This document shows positions 9,219 to 17,154 of a stretch of DNA of 64,000 nucleotides, piece after piece. The notes beneath the pieces were generated by a model. It ran no database searches and had not been told where the DNA came from. It saw only the letters and a list, made by a program, of their open reading frames with translations. Source of the stretch: Paenibacillus sp. FSL R5-0345 (GTDB lineage: Bacteria > Bacillota > Bacilli > Paenibacillales > Paenibacillaceae); the NCBI RefSeq assembly GCF_000758585.1, contig NZ_CP009281.1, positions 372,001-436,000 of the forward strand. Reading direction: 5' to 3'. Position numbers and translations under genes: made by a program. The first letter of the stretch is position 1, and each line of letters begins with the position of its first letter.

Positions 9219-9791
9219 TTAATTAGAGCCAATATGCAGCTGATTCCAAGTTGCTTGCCAATTCTTTTTAATAACCCGTTGTTCATAAATAGGAAGCAAG
9301 CTAGGGTTCTCTGTAAAATGCGGGGTAGGTCGTAATACTACATTAATTACGTCCGAAATTCCGTGTGGAGCGACTAGGATAACCTTACCGTTCTCATCTA
9401 AGGATAACCCGAGTGCTGTAGCAGTTTCCGGAAACTTGGAGATGGCATCTACAGCTGATGTATAAGGCGGGAGTTGATTGACGGTATGCATCCTTGCTTC
9501 ATTTTTAACAGACCAGGGAACAGCAGGATTCAGGCTTCGTAGTCTCGCCTCCCATTGCTTTTCCACATCCTCTTGATGATTGCTGTCGTCATAATATATA
9601 ACATCAACATCTGGCAAAGGTGTTCGTTCTTCGAAGCCATGAAGGGTGTCCCAAATTTTTGCACGCACAAAGCCAGCGCAAACCCACCAGTCAGGTAACT
9701 GCAACGATCTAGCATTTTCTAATATATCCATCATCCAGGGATCATTTTGTACAAGCTGTATGATATCTGCCTCGTGTTCTAATTTTTGCAA
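9219..9791 (-). CDS. nucleotidyltransferase family protein (DUF925/NTP_transf_6 type)
   Basis: The protein matches the small nucleotidyltransferase-like family seen as DUF925: an N-terminal helix, WWVCAGFVRAKIWDTLHG, then a DVDVIYYD metal-binding pattern, and a C-terminal part with the basic KKNW. Members are assumed to move a nucleotide to an unknown acceptor; no substrate is established. The longest frame starts at a GTG inside the ribosome site; TTG at 9791 lies 8 bases after GGAGG and gives MQKLEHEADI, 190 aa, and is preferred. It stands alone between two convergent or divergent neighbours, with no operon partners. Confidence 0.8.
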   Translation of the reverse strand: MQKLEHEADIIQLVQNDPWMMDILENARSLQLPDWWVCAGFVRAKIWDTLHGFEERTPLPDVDVIYYDDSNHQEDVEKQWEARLRSLNPAVPWSVKNEARMHTVNQLPPYTSAVDAISKFPETATALGLSLDENGKVILVAPHGISDVINVVLRPTPHFTENPSLLPIYEQRVIKKNWQATWNQLHIGSN

Positions 9792-9939
9792 ACCGCCCAC
9801 CTCCGTATATGTATGCTTTTATTCTGTTCATATCATACAACAAGAGTTTCGATAGAGGTATTAAAGGATAGGCTGAATGGACAGAGGCATGAACTATCTT
9901 TATAATAAGTCGACATCTAGTCCTTTGGAGGCGGAGACC

Positions 9940-11601
9940 GTGCAATATACGTTTACGATATTACTGCAATTATTTGAAAGAGCTGCACTACTGCTGATGT
10001 GTCTGTTCGTGCTGACTCGTCTGCCGCGGTTTAAAGAGATTTTTCAAAAAGGAACCTACGCCCCGCAGGAGCTTGCCATAGCGACGACGATCTTCAGTTT
10101 ATTCGCTATCTTTGGTACCTACAGTGGGATTAATGTGGAAGGCTCGCTTGTGAATGTGCGAATTATCGCCATCGTGTCTGGTGGGATTTTGTTCGGGCCA
10201 TGGGTAGGACTCATAACAGGCATCATCTCAGGGGTTCACCGTTTTCTAATTGATATCGGAGGGGTAACCTCTCTTCCTTGTCTGATTACGAGTATTACCG
10301 CAGGGATTGTGTCAGGGGTAATATACCGCCGCACTTCTGGTGAACGTCGCTGGATGGCCGGCATTTTGGCCGGGATGGCCTGTGAAGCCCTGACGATGCT
10401 GCTCATTCTAGTGATGGCCGAACCGTCGTCGCTGGGTGTGGATATCGTGTCCAAAATTGCTTTTCCGATGATTATGAGCCAGATTAGTGTCGGTCTGATT
10501 GTCATGCTAGTGCAGAGTGTGGAAGGTGAAAAGGAACGGATTGCGGCGAAGCAGTCCAAGCTGGCACTGGATATTGCCAATAAGACCTTGCCCTATTTTC
10601 GCAATATTAATCCCGAGTCGCTTCGTACCATCTGCCAAATTATCAAAGAAGATATCGGTGCAGACGCTGTAGCTATTTCGGATACAAGACTCATTCTCGC
10701 TTACGTTGGTGTTGGGGAAGAGGACTATACTACGACCAATGAAATTATAAGTGAAGAAACTAAAGTGACGTTGTCCAGTGGTGAAATTACGATCCGTAAC
10801 GACGATAGTGATTATGTGAATCCGGAGATTAAATCGCTGATTATTATTCCGTTGAAGGAAAAAGGCGAAGTTACGGGAGCGCTCAAAATCTATTACACCA
10901 GAGCCCACAAGATCACTTATTCTCTACAAGCTATGGCTGTAGGTTTGTCGCAAATGATCTCTACGCTAATGGAAGTATCGCGGGTTGAGGGCATTAAAGA
11001 AATGGCGAACAAAGCAGAGCTAAAGGCGCTGCAGACAAGCATTAACCCACACTTTCTGTTCAATGCGCTGAACGCGATTGCGTCCTCGATTCGGATTAAC
11101 CCGGATAAGGCGCGGGAGTTAATTGTGAACCTGTCCGGTTACATGAGATACAATCTGGAGCTGACCGATGAATTCATTGATATCAAGCGCGAGTTGCAGC
11201 AGGTTCAGCAGTATGTGGAGATTGAAAAAGCGCGTTTCGGAAGCCGGCTTAATGTTGTGTATGATATTGATGAGGTTCAAGTTCGGATTCCGAGTCTGAT
11301 CATCCAACCGCTTGTAGAGAATGCGATCATACATGGCATACTGAAGGTAAGAGGAACGGGAACCGTAACGATTTCTGTAAAAGATCAAGGTGATAATGTA
11401 CGAGTAGGTATTCGGGATACTGGAGCTGGCATCAGCGAAGAAACGATAGAGAAGGTTTATACCGGTGATATGCCGGAGAATAAAATCGGATTGTTTAATG
11501 TACATCAACGGGTCAAGCTAATCTATGGAACTGGGCTTACAATTCAGAGGCTCGAAAAAGGGACGAACATTTATTTTGATGTCAAAAAGGAGGGCCTATG
11601 A
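9940..11601 (+). CDS. LytS-type sensor histidine kinase
   Basis: The N-terminus has about six membrane segments of the 5TMR-LYT type ([20 protein letters not shown]). Next is a GAF-like domain at about 215-350, then the His_kinase family core with the phospho-acceptor motif [12 protein letters not shown] and an ATP-binding domain with NAIIHGI and [10 protein letters not shown]. It overlaps the downstream response regulator by four bases (ATGA), so the two are translated together. The longest frame starts at 9877 with a moderate AAAGGA site; GTG at 9940 has a better GGAGGCGGAG 8 bases upstream and begins just before TM1, so it is chosen. In Bacillus, LytS-type kinases control pyruvate-uptake genes. 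Here the adjacent transporter suggests organic-acid sensing (inference). Confidence 0.92.
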   Translation: MQYTFTILLQLFERAALLLMCLFVLTRLPRFKEIFQKGTYAPQELAIATTIFSLFAIFGTYSGINVEGSLVNVRIIAIVSGGILFGPWVGLITGIISGVHRFLIDIGGVTSLPCLITSITAGIVSGVIYRRTSGERRWMAGILAGMACEALTMLLILVMAEPSSLGVDIVSKIAFPMIMSQISVGLIVMLVQSVEGEKERIAAKQSKLALDIANKTLPYFRNINPESLRTICQIIKEDIGADAVAISDTRLILAYVGVGEEDYTTTNEIISEETKVTLSSGEITIRNDDSDYVNPEIKSLIIIPLKEKGEVTGALKIYYTRAHKITYSLQAMAVGLSQMISTLMEVSRVEGIKEMANKAELKALQTSINPHFLFNALNAIASSIRINPDKARELIVNLSGYMRYNLELTDEFIDIKRELQQVQQYVEIEKARFGSRLNVVYDIDEVQVRIPSLIIQPLVENAIIHGILKVRGTGTVTISVKDQGDNVRVGIRDTGAGISEETIEKVYTGDMPENKIGLFNVHQRVKLIYGTGLTIQRLEKGTNIYFDVKKEGL

Positions 11602-12326
11602 GAGCAATCATCGTGGAGGATGAAGAGCTGGCAAGACAGGAACTAGCTTATTTAATAGAAACTCACAGCGGGATCGATATTGCGGCACAGTTTGAAGATG
11701 GACTGGACGCATTAAAATATTTGCAGAGTGATACGGTAGATGTGATTTTTCTGGATATAAATATTCCCTCAATTGATGGGGTGCTGCTGGCTCAGAATAT
11801 TAGCAGGTTCTCGGTGAAACCATATATAGTGTTTATTACGGCTTATAAGGAGCATGCCGCTGAGGCCTTTGAGATTGAGGCATTTGACTATATTCTTAAA
11901 CCCTACAGTGAGGTTCGAATTAAGGCTATGCTGCACAAGCTAGAGGGAGCATTTGCTGCTCGTGGAAGACATGGGGAAGAGGAACGAAATCCTGTCAGTG
12001 ATAAGGTGAATCTGTGGAAAAATGAAAAGATTATCGTAGTGAATGCCGACGATATTTATTATGCTTCCGCACAGGAAAAGAGTACGAGCGTAATGACTAA
12101 AGGTGAGGAGTATAGTATGGCGCTCAGCATCAGCGATTTCTATAATCGACTGCCCGAGGATCGGTTTTTTCGCTGCCATCGTTCCTATATCGTTAACCTG
12201 TCCAAGATCAAGGAAATCATCCCTTGGTTCAACAATACATACTTGCTGCGCCTGCATGATTTGGATTTTGAGGTGCCGGTAAGTCGTAGCAAGGTCAAAG
12301 AATTCAGGCAGATCATGCGCCTATAA
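11598..12326 (+). CDS. LytTR-family response regulator
   Basis: A receiver domain at 1-120 has the acidic pocket E7/D8, phospho-acceptor D53 (IFLDINIPS) and the conserved K in ILKPY. A LytTR DNA-binding domain at about 140-242 follows ([29 protein letters not shown]). It should bind tandem direct repeats upstream of its targets. It is coupled to the kinase by a four-base overlap. The first downstream gene, an OFA-type MFS transporter 126 bases away on the same strand, is the natural target. The closest functional parallel I know is YpdA/YpdB controlling yhjX in E. coli. Confidence 0.93.
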   Translation: MRAIIVEDEELARQELAYLIETHSGIDIAAQFEDGLDALKYLQSDTVDVIFLDINIPSIDGVLLAQNISRFSVKPYIVFITAYKEHAAEAFEIEAFDYILKPYSEVRIKAMLHKLEGAFAARGRHGEEERNPVSDKVNLWKNEKIIVVNADDIYYASAQEKSTSVMTKGEEYSMALSISDFYNRLPEDRFFRCHRSYIVNLSKIKEIIPWFNNTYLLRLHDLDFEVPVSRSKVKEFRQIMRL

Positions 12327-12452
12327 ATGCAGTTCATTCTTCATTTTCGTCATCTCATGCCAGATTTCTCTCAGCATCCGCTGATTTAGCTACAATAAAG
12401 AGGCAATAGAAGCTCTTGTAGCAGACAACGAGAGAGAAAGAAGGAATAGACC

Positions 12453-13709
12453 ATGACTTCGACGATGGACAACAAAAACGCCAAACGGTGGCTTATCGTA
12501 TTAGGAACAGTAATTATGCAGATGGGTCTAGGTACCATTTATACATGGAGTTTGTTCAATGCACATCTGGTAACGAAATTCGGATGGGAGCTTAACTCTG
12601 TTTCTATTACGTTTTCGATCACAAGCTTTGCACTCGCTTTTGCGACTTTGTTCGCAGGGAAATTGCAGGATCGTTTCGGGCTTCGCCGGTTGACTGCCAC
12701 CGCAGGGATTGTGCTTGGTCTAGGATTGATTCTTAGCTCTCAGGCGAATTCGCTTCTAATGTTCTATGTATTGGCTGGCGTGATCGTTGGTTTTGCGGAC
12801 GGAACAGCTTATATCACTTCATTATCTAACTTAATTAAATGGTTTCCGAATAATAAAGGTTTAATCTCCGGTGTGTCCGTGGGTGCTTACGGAACGGGGA
12901 GCTTGATTTTTAAATATATTAATGGCAGCTTGATCGACTCAGTGGGTGTATCTAATACATTTATGTATTGGGGCATGATTGTTATGGTCATGATTGTAAT
13001 CGGTTCCTTGCTCGTTAGAGAAGCTCCAGTACAAGCGGCATCATTGGGTGCAGCATCAACTTCGACTATCACTAAACCAAAAGACTACACGGTAAAAGAA
13101 ATGCTACGTACGAAAGAAGCTTATCTGTTGTTCATTATTTTCTTTACTGCTTGTATGTGTGGCCTGTATTTGATCGGTATTGTAAAAGACATCGGCGTAC
13201 AGTTGGCTGGACTTGATGTGCAGACGGCAGCTAATGCGGTAGCGATGATTGCGATTTTTAATACAGCAGGGCGTTTGATCTTGGGTGCCTTGTCTGACAA
13301 AATGAGCCGGTTGAAGCTGGTAGGTGCTTCACTTGCTGTAACGGCAGCCGCTATGTTGACCCTTAGCTATGCAACGCTAAACTTCGGACTGTTCTTCACT
13401 TGTGTAGCAGCCATTGCGTTCTGCTTCGGGGGTAACATTACAGTATTTCCGGCGATTGTCAGTGACTTCTTTGGACTTAAGAACCACAGTAAGAACTATG
13501 GAATCGTATATCAAGGTTTTGGTATCGGTGCCCTTTCCGGTTCGTTCATCGCCGTCTTCCTAGGCGGGTTTAAACCTACTTTCGTGATCTTTGGTCTCTT
13601 GTGTCTGCTGGCCTGCATCATCGCAATTTCACTGAAACCGCCAGTGGAGAAAGTGAAAGAGAATGAGAAGAAAGCCTTGCGCCTCAAAGCTACAGAGCGG
13701 ACGGCTTAA
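12453..13709 (+). CDS. MFS transporter, oxalate/formate antiporter (OFA) family
   Basis: The protein has twelve predicted membrane segments and begins MTSTMDNKNAKRWLIVLGTV. Family signs are MGLGTIYTWSLFNAHLVTKF, the loop GKLQDRFGLRR, KWFPNNKGLISGVSVGAYG and FGLKNHSKNYGIVYQGFG, all typical of the OFA branch (OxlT, YhjX, YbfB relatives). Substrates of the branch are small carboxylates such as oxalate, formate or possibly pyruvate. The exact one cannot be read here. It follows a LytS/LytR-type pair and ends at a good terminator. The start follows AAGGAAT by seven bases. Confidence 0.9.
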   Translation: MTSTMDNKNAKRWLIVLGTVIMQMGLGTIYTWSLFNAHLVTKFGWELNSVSITFSITSFALAFATLFAGKLQDRFGLRRLTATAGIVLGLGLILSSQANSLLMFYVLAGVIVGFADGTAYITSLSNLIKWFPNNKGLISGVSVGAYGTGSLIFKYINGSLIDSVGVSNTFMYWGMIVMVMIVIGSLLVREAPVQAASLGAASTSTITKPKDYTVKEMLRTKEAYLLFIIFFTACMCGLYLIGIVKDIGVQLAGLDVQTAANAVAMIAIFNTAGRLILGALSDKMSRLKLVGASLAVTAAAMLTLSYATLNFGLFFTCVAAIAFCFGGNITVFPAIVSDFFGLKNHSKNYGIVYQGFGIGALSGSFIAVFLGGFKPTFVIFGLLCLLACIIAISLKPPVEKVKENEKKALRLKATERTA

Positions 13710-13740
13710 AGGGAATAAAGACAACTAGATAATTCGAATA

Positions 13741-13778
13741 ATGGCGTGCAACTGACAACAGTTGTACGTCATTTTTTT
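13741..13778 (+). terminator. terminator of the OFA transporter
   Basis: The 10-bp stem CGTGCAACTG/CAGTTGTACG (one G-T pair) has a 4-nt loop and is followed by seven T. It is a strong rho-independent signal. Confidence 0.9.
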
Positions 13779-14047
13779 GTTGGCGGTTAGCGTTAGCGTT
13801 CGGCTAAGAAAATGAAAGTGTTAAACCAAAAGTACCTTTGGACGAGTTAACGGACTGCATAGCTCTTATTAGCCCCTAAATGTGTATAATTGGACGTGAA
13901 AACTATCTATATTTCGAAAATAGGTTCTCCTCGGTCCAATACATATTCTATGTAGCGCGAACCGCAGTCAAATTTTGTTCCTATTTTGATTTGCATAGGC
14001 ACTTTTTGCCGCGCTCAAGTGTTATAGAAGTTATAAAGGTTAAGGAG

Positions 14048-14656
14048 GTGCTTCTGTCGCAACAGGATTCGCTAGACCCCAAGGAGCTGGAAGAGTTAAT
14101 TGATAGTATCCAAAAAGGAAATACCGATCGGTATGCTCTTATCGTCAGAGCTTTTCAAACACCGATCTACCGCTATTGCTATCGTTTGTTAGAAAACAAG
14201 CAGGATGCGGAGGACGCGGTTCAGGATATTTTGGTAAAAGGCTATCAATCTATCCTTCAATACAAGTCGCAGATGCATTTCTCGGCATGGCTCTATCGTA
14301 TCGCGTATCATCATTGCTTAAACCTGCTGCGCAGACGGCGTCTGCAAAAGCGAGTCATGAGTATTTTCAAACCTGAGTTTATGTCTGCAAGTCCTGAACA
14401 AGAGCTGGATGATCGGTTGTTTAATCCCTCATTGTCAGCCGCATTAGCGCAGTTGTCGCTGGAAGAGCGGAATATGCTTATTCTGCGAGTGTTTGAGGAA
14501 AAAACTTATGCGGAGATCAGCGAAATTCTTGGGGTCAGTCCCAATGCACTGACGAAGAGAATGAACCGGATCAAGCAGAAGGTACAGGAAGGTATGAATT
14601 TAGAGGAGGAAATCACATGGAACGAACCCCAATCAGCAATGAATACCAAGATATAA
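14048..14656 (+). CDS. ECF-type RNA polymerase sigma factor
   Basis: The protein has sigma-2 (FQTPIYRYCYRLLENKQDAE, then DAVQDILVKG and FSAWLYRIAYHHCLNLLRR) and sigma-4 regions (LSLEERNMLILRVFEEKTYA, then EISEILGVSPNALTKRM). The open frame extends to an ATG at 13880, but that stretch contains a TATAAT-like element and reads as poor protein. The strong AAGGAGG at 14042-14048 points to a start at GTG 14048 (overlapping the site) or a CTG at 14054 with ideal 5-base spacing. No ATG is available. It overlaps the next gene by 40 bases. The next gene encodes a one-TM protein that is the likely anti-sigma partner. Confidence 0.88.
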   Translation: MLLSQQDSLDPKELEELIDSIQKGNTDRYALIVRAFQTPIYRYCYRLLENKQDAEDAVQDILVKGYQSILQYKSQMHFSAWLYRIAYHHCLNLLRRRRLQKRVMSIFKPEFMSASPEQELDDRLFNPSLSAALAQLSLEERNMLILRVFEEKTYAEISEILGVSPNALTKRMNRIKQKVQEGMNLEEEITWNEPQSAMNTKI

Positions 14657-15585
14657 TTTATGCTTCAGCTGGGAATGAACTTCTGGGTGAGATCGATGTA
14701 GAAGAGAAGGTTATGGGACATATCCGTGGCATATCAGATCGAAAGCGATCGTTCTCGCTCTCGCTGAAGACGATGAATAAAACAACGGCAATTGCAAGTA
14801 TGTTAGCCCTGTTCCTGATGATCTCAGTGACAGCTTATGCTGCATCGGAATATATCCAGATTCGTAATAGTGAAGGCGTAGTAAAGGTTCAGCATGTTGC
14901 GCCGAATGATTCTGCAGGAGTAGCCTCCTATGATAAATATGCTGCGCAGATTGACACATTAGCTAAACCGGGTGAGCTGATCGCTTATTTGGTGAACAAT
15001 AAGGCGGGTACAGAAGGCTTGGTGACCGAATTGCAATTTAAGTATAAAGAGCAGCGGATAGGTGCATATTCTGATTTTCTGAAGGAAATCAAACGGACAG
15101 ATGCGCCGATGCTCCCTGCATTGGCATCAGGGTATGCTTTTAAATATGGGGTTATTAATCCTAATCATCCTACAACGGATGCAGATAAGAAAAGCTCTCT
15201 TTATAAAGAGACGTTGCGCGATCTTACTGCTCAGGCAAACCAAGAGAAGGGTAGCAGTAATATATTCATGAAAGCTATACCATGGTCGGAACCAGGCTGG
15301 ATCAGTGCCATTTATTCGAAGGACAATGCCTTTATAGGTATCTCTGCCACGATCATGCATGGCGGGAAAGTGTTTGTGGAGCAAGAACCTGAGAATCAAG
15401 CAGATAAGATTGTAGTGGCAGGTACAGAGGTTATTTATAACAAAGTAGTAAAGAAAGAGGTCAGCTACGATTATTTGAATTGGTATAACGAGAAGCAGGA
15501 TGCTTATTATACACTCACCAGCTACGGAGATAAGATTCTGACCAAGGAGCAATTATTACAGTTGGCTGGGGAGCTGTTGAAGTAG
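14617..15585 (+). CDS. membrane-anchored partner of the ECF sigma factor, probable anti-sigma
   Basis: A cytoplasmic N-terminus of about 55 residues is followed by one TM segment (TTAIASMLALFLMISVTAYA, about 53-74) and an extracytoplasmic domain of about 245 residues without cysteines. It begins inside the sigma gene after GAGGAGG and is therefore translationally coupled to it. Position and topology fit an anti-sigma factor or sensor for the upstream ECF factor. I see no zinc anti-sigma motif and no named domain. Function is inferred from position. Confidence 0.75.
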   Translation: MERTPISNEYQDIIYASAGNELLGEIDVEEKVMGHIRGISDRKRSFSLSLKTMNKTTAIASMLALFLMISVTAYAASEYIQIRNSEGVVKVQHVAPNDSAGVASYDKYAAQIDTLAKPGELIAYLVNNKAGTEGLVTELQFKYKEQRIGAYSDFLKEIKRTDAPMLPALASGYAFKYGVINPNHPTTDADKKSSLYKETLRDLTAQANQEKGSSNIFMKAIPWSEPGWISAIYSKDNAFIGISATIMHGGKVFVEQEPENQADKIVVAGTEVIYNKVVKKEVSYDYLNWYNEKQDAYYTLTSYGDKILTKEQLLQLAGELLK

Positions 15586-15746
15586 ATTCTTTCGTTTTTG
15601 TAGTTTTGTAGTTTTGTATTTGCATGCGCTAAGGTAGTTGTAGAGAATGCAATTAGGGAAGAGGGTATGAGCAGATCAGAAATAAATAGTGTATAAAATA
15701 CAGTTGAATCGTATGCAAATAAGGTAGCAGGTTGAGTAAGATATAT

Positions 15747-15793
15747 AAAAGAAGGTATCCCTAATGTGAAGCTCTAGGGATACCTTCTTTATA
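15747..15793. terminator. bidirectional terminator
   Basis: The 13-bp perfect stem GAAGGTATCCCTA/TAGGGATACCTTC (15751-15763, 15775-15787) has an 11-nt loop. A-rich sequence on the left and T-rich on the right let it end both the sigma/anti-sigma pair and the leftward odhB. Confidence 0.88.
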
Positions 15794-15819
15794 TTCTTAA
15801 GTTGAAAGATCGATCAGGA

Positions 15820-17088
15820 TCAGCCTTCGAGCAGCAGCGCTTCTGGATCTTCCAGCAATTCCTTCACTTTGACGAGGAAGCTTACCGCTTCGGAGCCGTC
15901 AACGATCCGGTGATCGTAGGAGAGGGCGATATACATCATTGGACGGTTAACGGTTCTTTCTTCGTCCAGCGCGATTGGACGCAATTGAATCTTATGCATC
16001 CCAAGAATACCTACTTGAGGGGTATTCAGAATCGGAGTGGATAACAGTGAACCGAATACACCGCCGTTTGTGATGGTGAACGTTCCGCCTTGAAGCTCGG
16101 AGAGGCTTAGCGTATTCGCACGTGCCTTGGAAGCGAGTTCGCCAATCTGGCGTTCGATTTCCGGGAAGCTGAGGCGATCCGCGTCACGGACAACTGGAAC
16201 CACCAGACCTTCCTTAGCTGCAACGGCAATACCGATGTCGTAGAATTTCTTAACGACCAGATCTTCACCATCGATTTCAGCATTCAGCAGTGGATACGTC
16301 TTCAGCGCACCGATCACGGCTTTGGTGAAGAAGGACATGAAGCCTAGTCCAACTTCATGCTTCTCTTTAAAGGCATCCTTGCGGCGTTTACGGATGTCGA
16401 GGATCGCTGTCATATCCACCTCGTTGAAGGTAGTCAGCATAGCTGCGGTTTGCTGCGCTTCTACCAAGCGGCTGGCAATCGTGAGCCGTCTGCGCGACAT
16501 GCGCTTGCGCTCCACGTTCTTGCCATCCTCCGGCGCGGCTTTGCTCGCTGCCGGCTTCGCTGGCTCCGGCTTGACTTGTGCCGCCGGAGCTACTGGTGCA
16601 GCGGCCTGCGGCGCTGCACCATGACCCGACACATCGGCCTGACCAATCCGGCCGATCGGATCACGGGCGCTAACCTCGCCGAGGTCGATGCCGCGCTCCC
16701 GTGCCAGCTTGCGTGCGCCCGGCGATGCCAATGCAGTGTGGCTGTCGCCACCTGCAGGGGCTTCGGGCGCTGCTACAGGTGCGGCTGCTGCGCTGCCGCT
16801 TGCCGGTGCCGCTTCAGGCGCTTTGCTCTCAGCGGCCTGCGGCTTACTGCCGCTAGCGGCTCCAATGATGCCGATGGCTTCGCCAACGGCTACGTTCTCG
16901 CCCGCTTGACGTAGGATGGAGGAGATGACACCCTCCACCTCCGCACTAATTTCCAGATTGACTTTATCTGTCTCTAACTCAGCAAGCACATCGCCTTGAC
17001 CTACCGTGTCGCCTTCTTTAACCAGCCATTTGTAGATGGTTCCTTCGGATATAGATTCTCCCAGATCGGGTACTAAGATTTCTGACAC
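15820..17088 (-). CDS. odhB: dihydrolipoyllysine succinyltransferase, E2 of 2-oxoglutarate dehydrogenase
   Basis: It transfers the succinyl group from lipoamide to CoA in the TCA cycle. A lipoyl domain at 1-75 carries the modified K42 ([10 protein letters not shown]). An Ala/Pro-rich linker, an E1/E3-binding domain ([18 protein letters not shown]) and a second linker follow. The catalytic domain has the active-site motif SYDHRIVDG. Length (422) matches the family. GTG at 17088 follows GGGGAGG by nine bases. It lies 52 bases after odhA on the same strand, as in Bacillus odhAB. The GC-rich linker sequence is normal for this protein and is not a sign of transfer. Confidence 0.98.
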   Translation of the reverse strand: MSEILVPDLGESISEGTIYKWLVKEGDTVGQGDVLAELETDKVNLEISAEVEGVISSILRQAGENVAVGEAIGIIGAASGSKPQAAESKAPEAAPASGSAAAAPVAAPEAPAGGDSHTALASPGARKLARERGIDLGEVSARDPIGRIGQADVSGHGAAPQAAAPVAPAAQVKPEPAKPAASKAAPEDGKNVERKRMSRRRLTIASRLVEAQQTAAMLTTFNEVDMTAILDIRKRRKDAFKEKHEVGLGFMSFFTKAVIGALKTYPLLNAEIDGEDLVVKKFYDIGIAVAAKEGLVVPVVRDADRLSFPEIERQIGELASKARANTLSLSELQGGTFTITNGGVFGSLLSTPILNTPQVGILGMHKIQLRPIALDEERTVNRPMMYIALSYDHRIVDGSEAVSFLVKVKELLEDPEALLLEG

Positions 17089-17130
17089 AGGCCGTTACCT
17101 CCCCAAACATAATGGTTTACGCTATTGTGA

Positions 17131-17154
17131 TACCGTCCTCTTAGGAGGACGGTA
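17131..17154 (-). other. stem-loop at the odhA stop codon
   Basis: A perfect 10-bp stem TACCGTCCTC/GAGGACGGTA encloses a 4-nt loop. The odhA stop codon (17141-17143) lies in that loop. No T-run follows, so it is more likely an mRNA stability or coupling element between odhA and odhB than a full terminator. Confidence 0.6.

Noticed and set aside
13880..14047. N-terminal extension of the ECF sigma frame
   Set aside because: It contains a TATAAT-like element, has unusual amino-acid content and lies before the only strong ribosome site.
16500..16910. GC-rich patch as a sign of horizontal transfer
   Set aside because: It codes the Ala/Pro linkers of the E2 protein, where such composition is normal.
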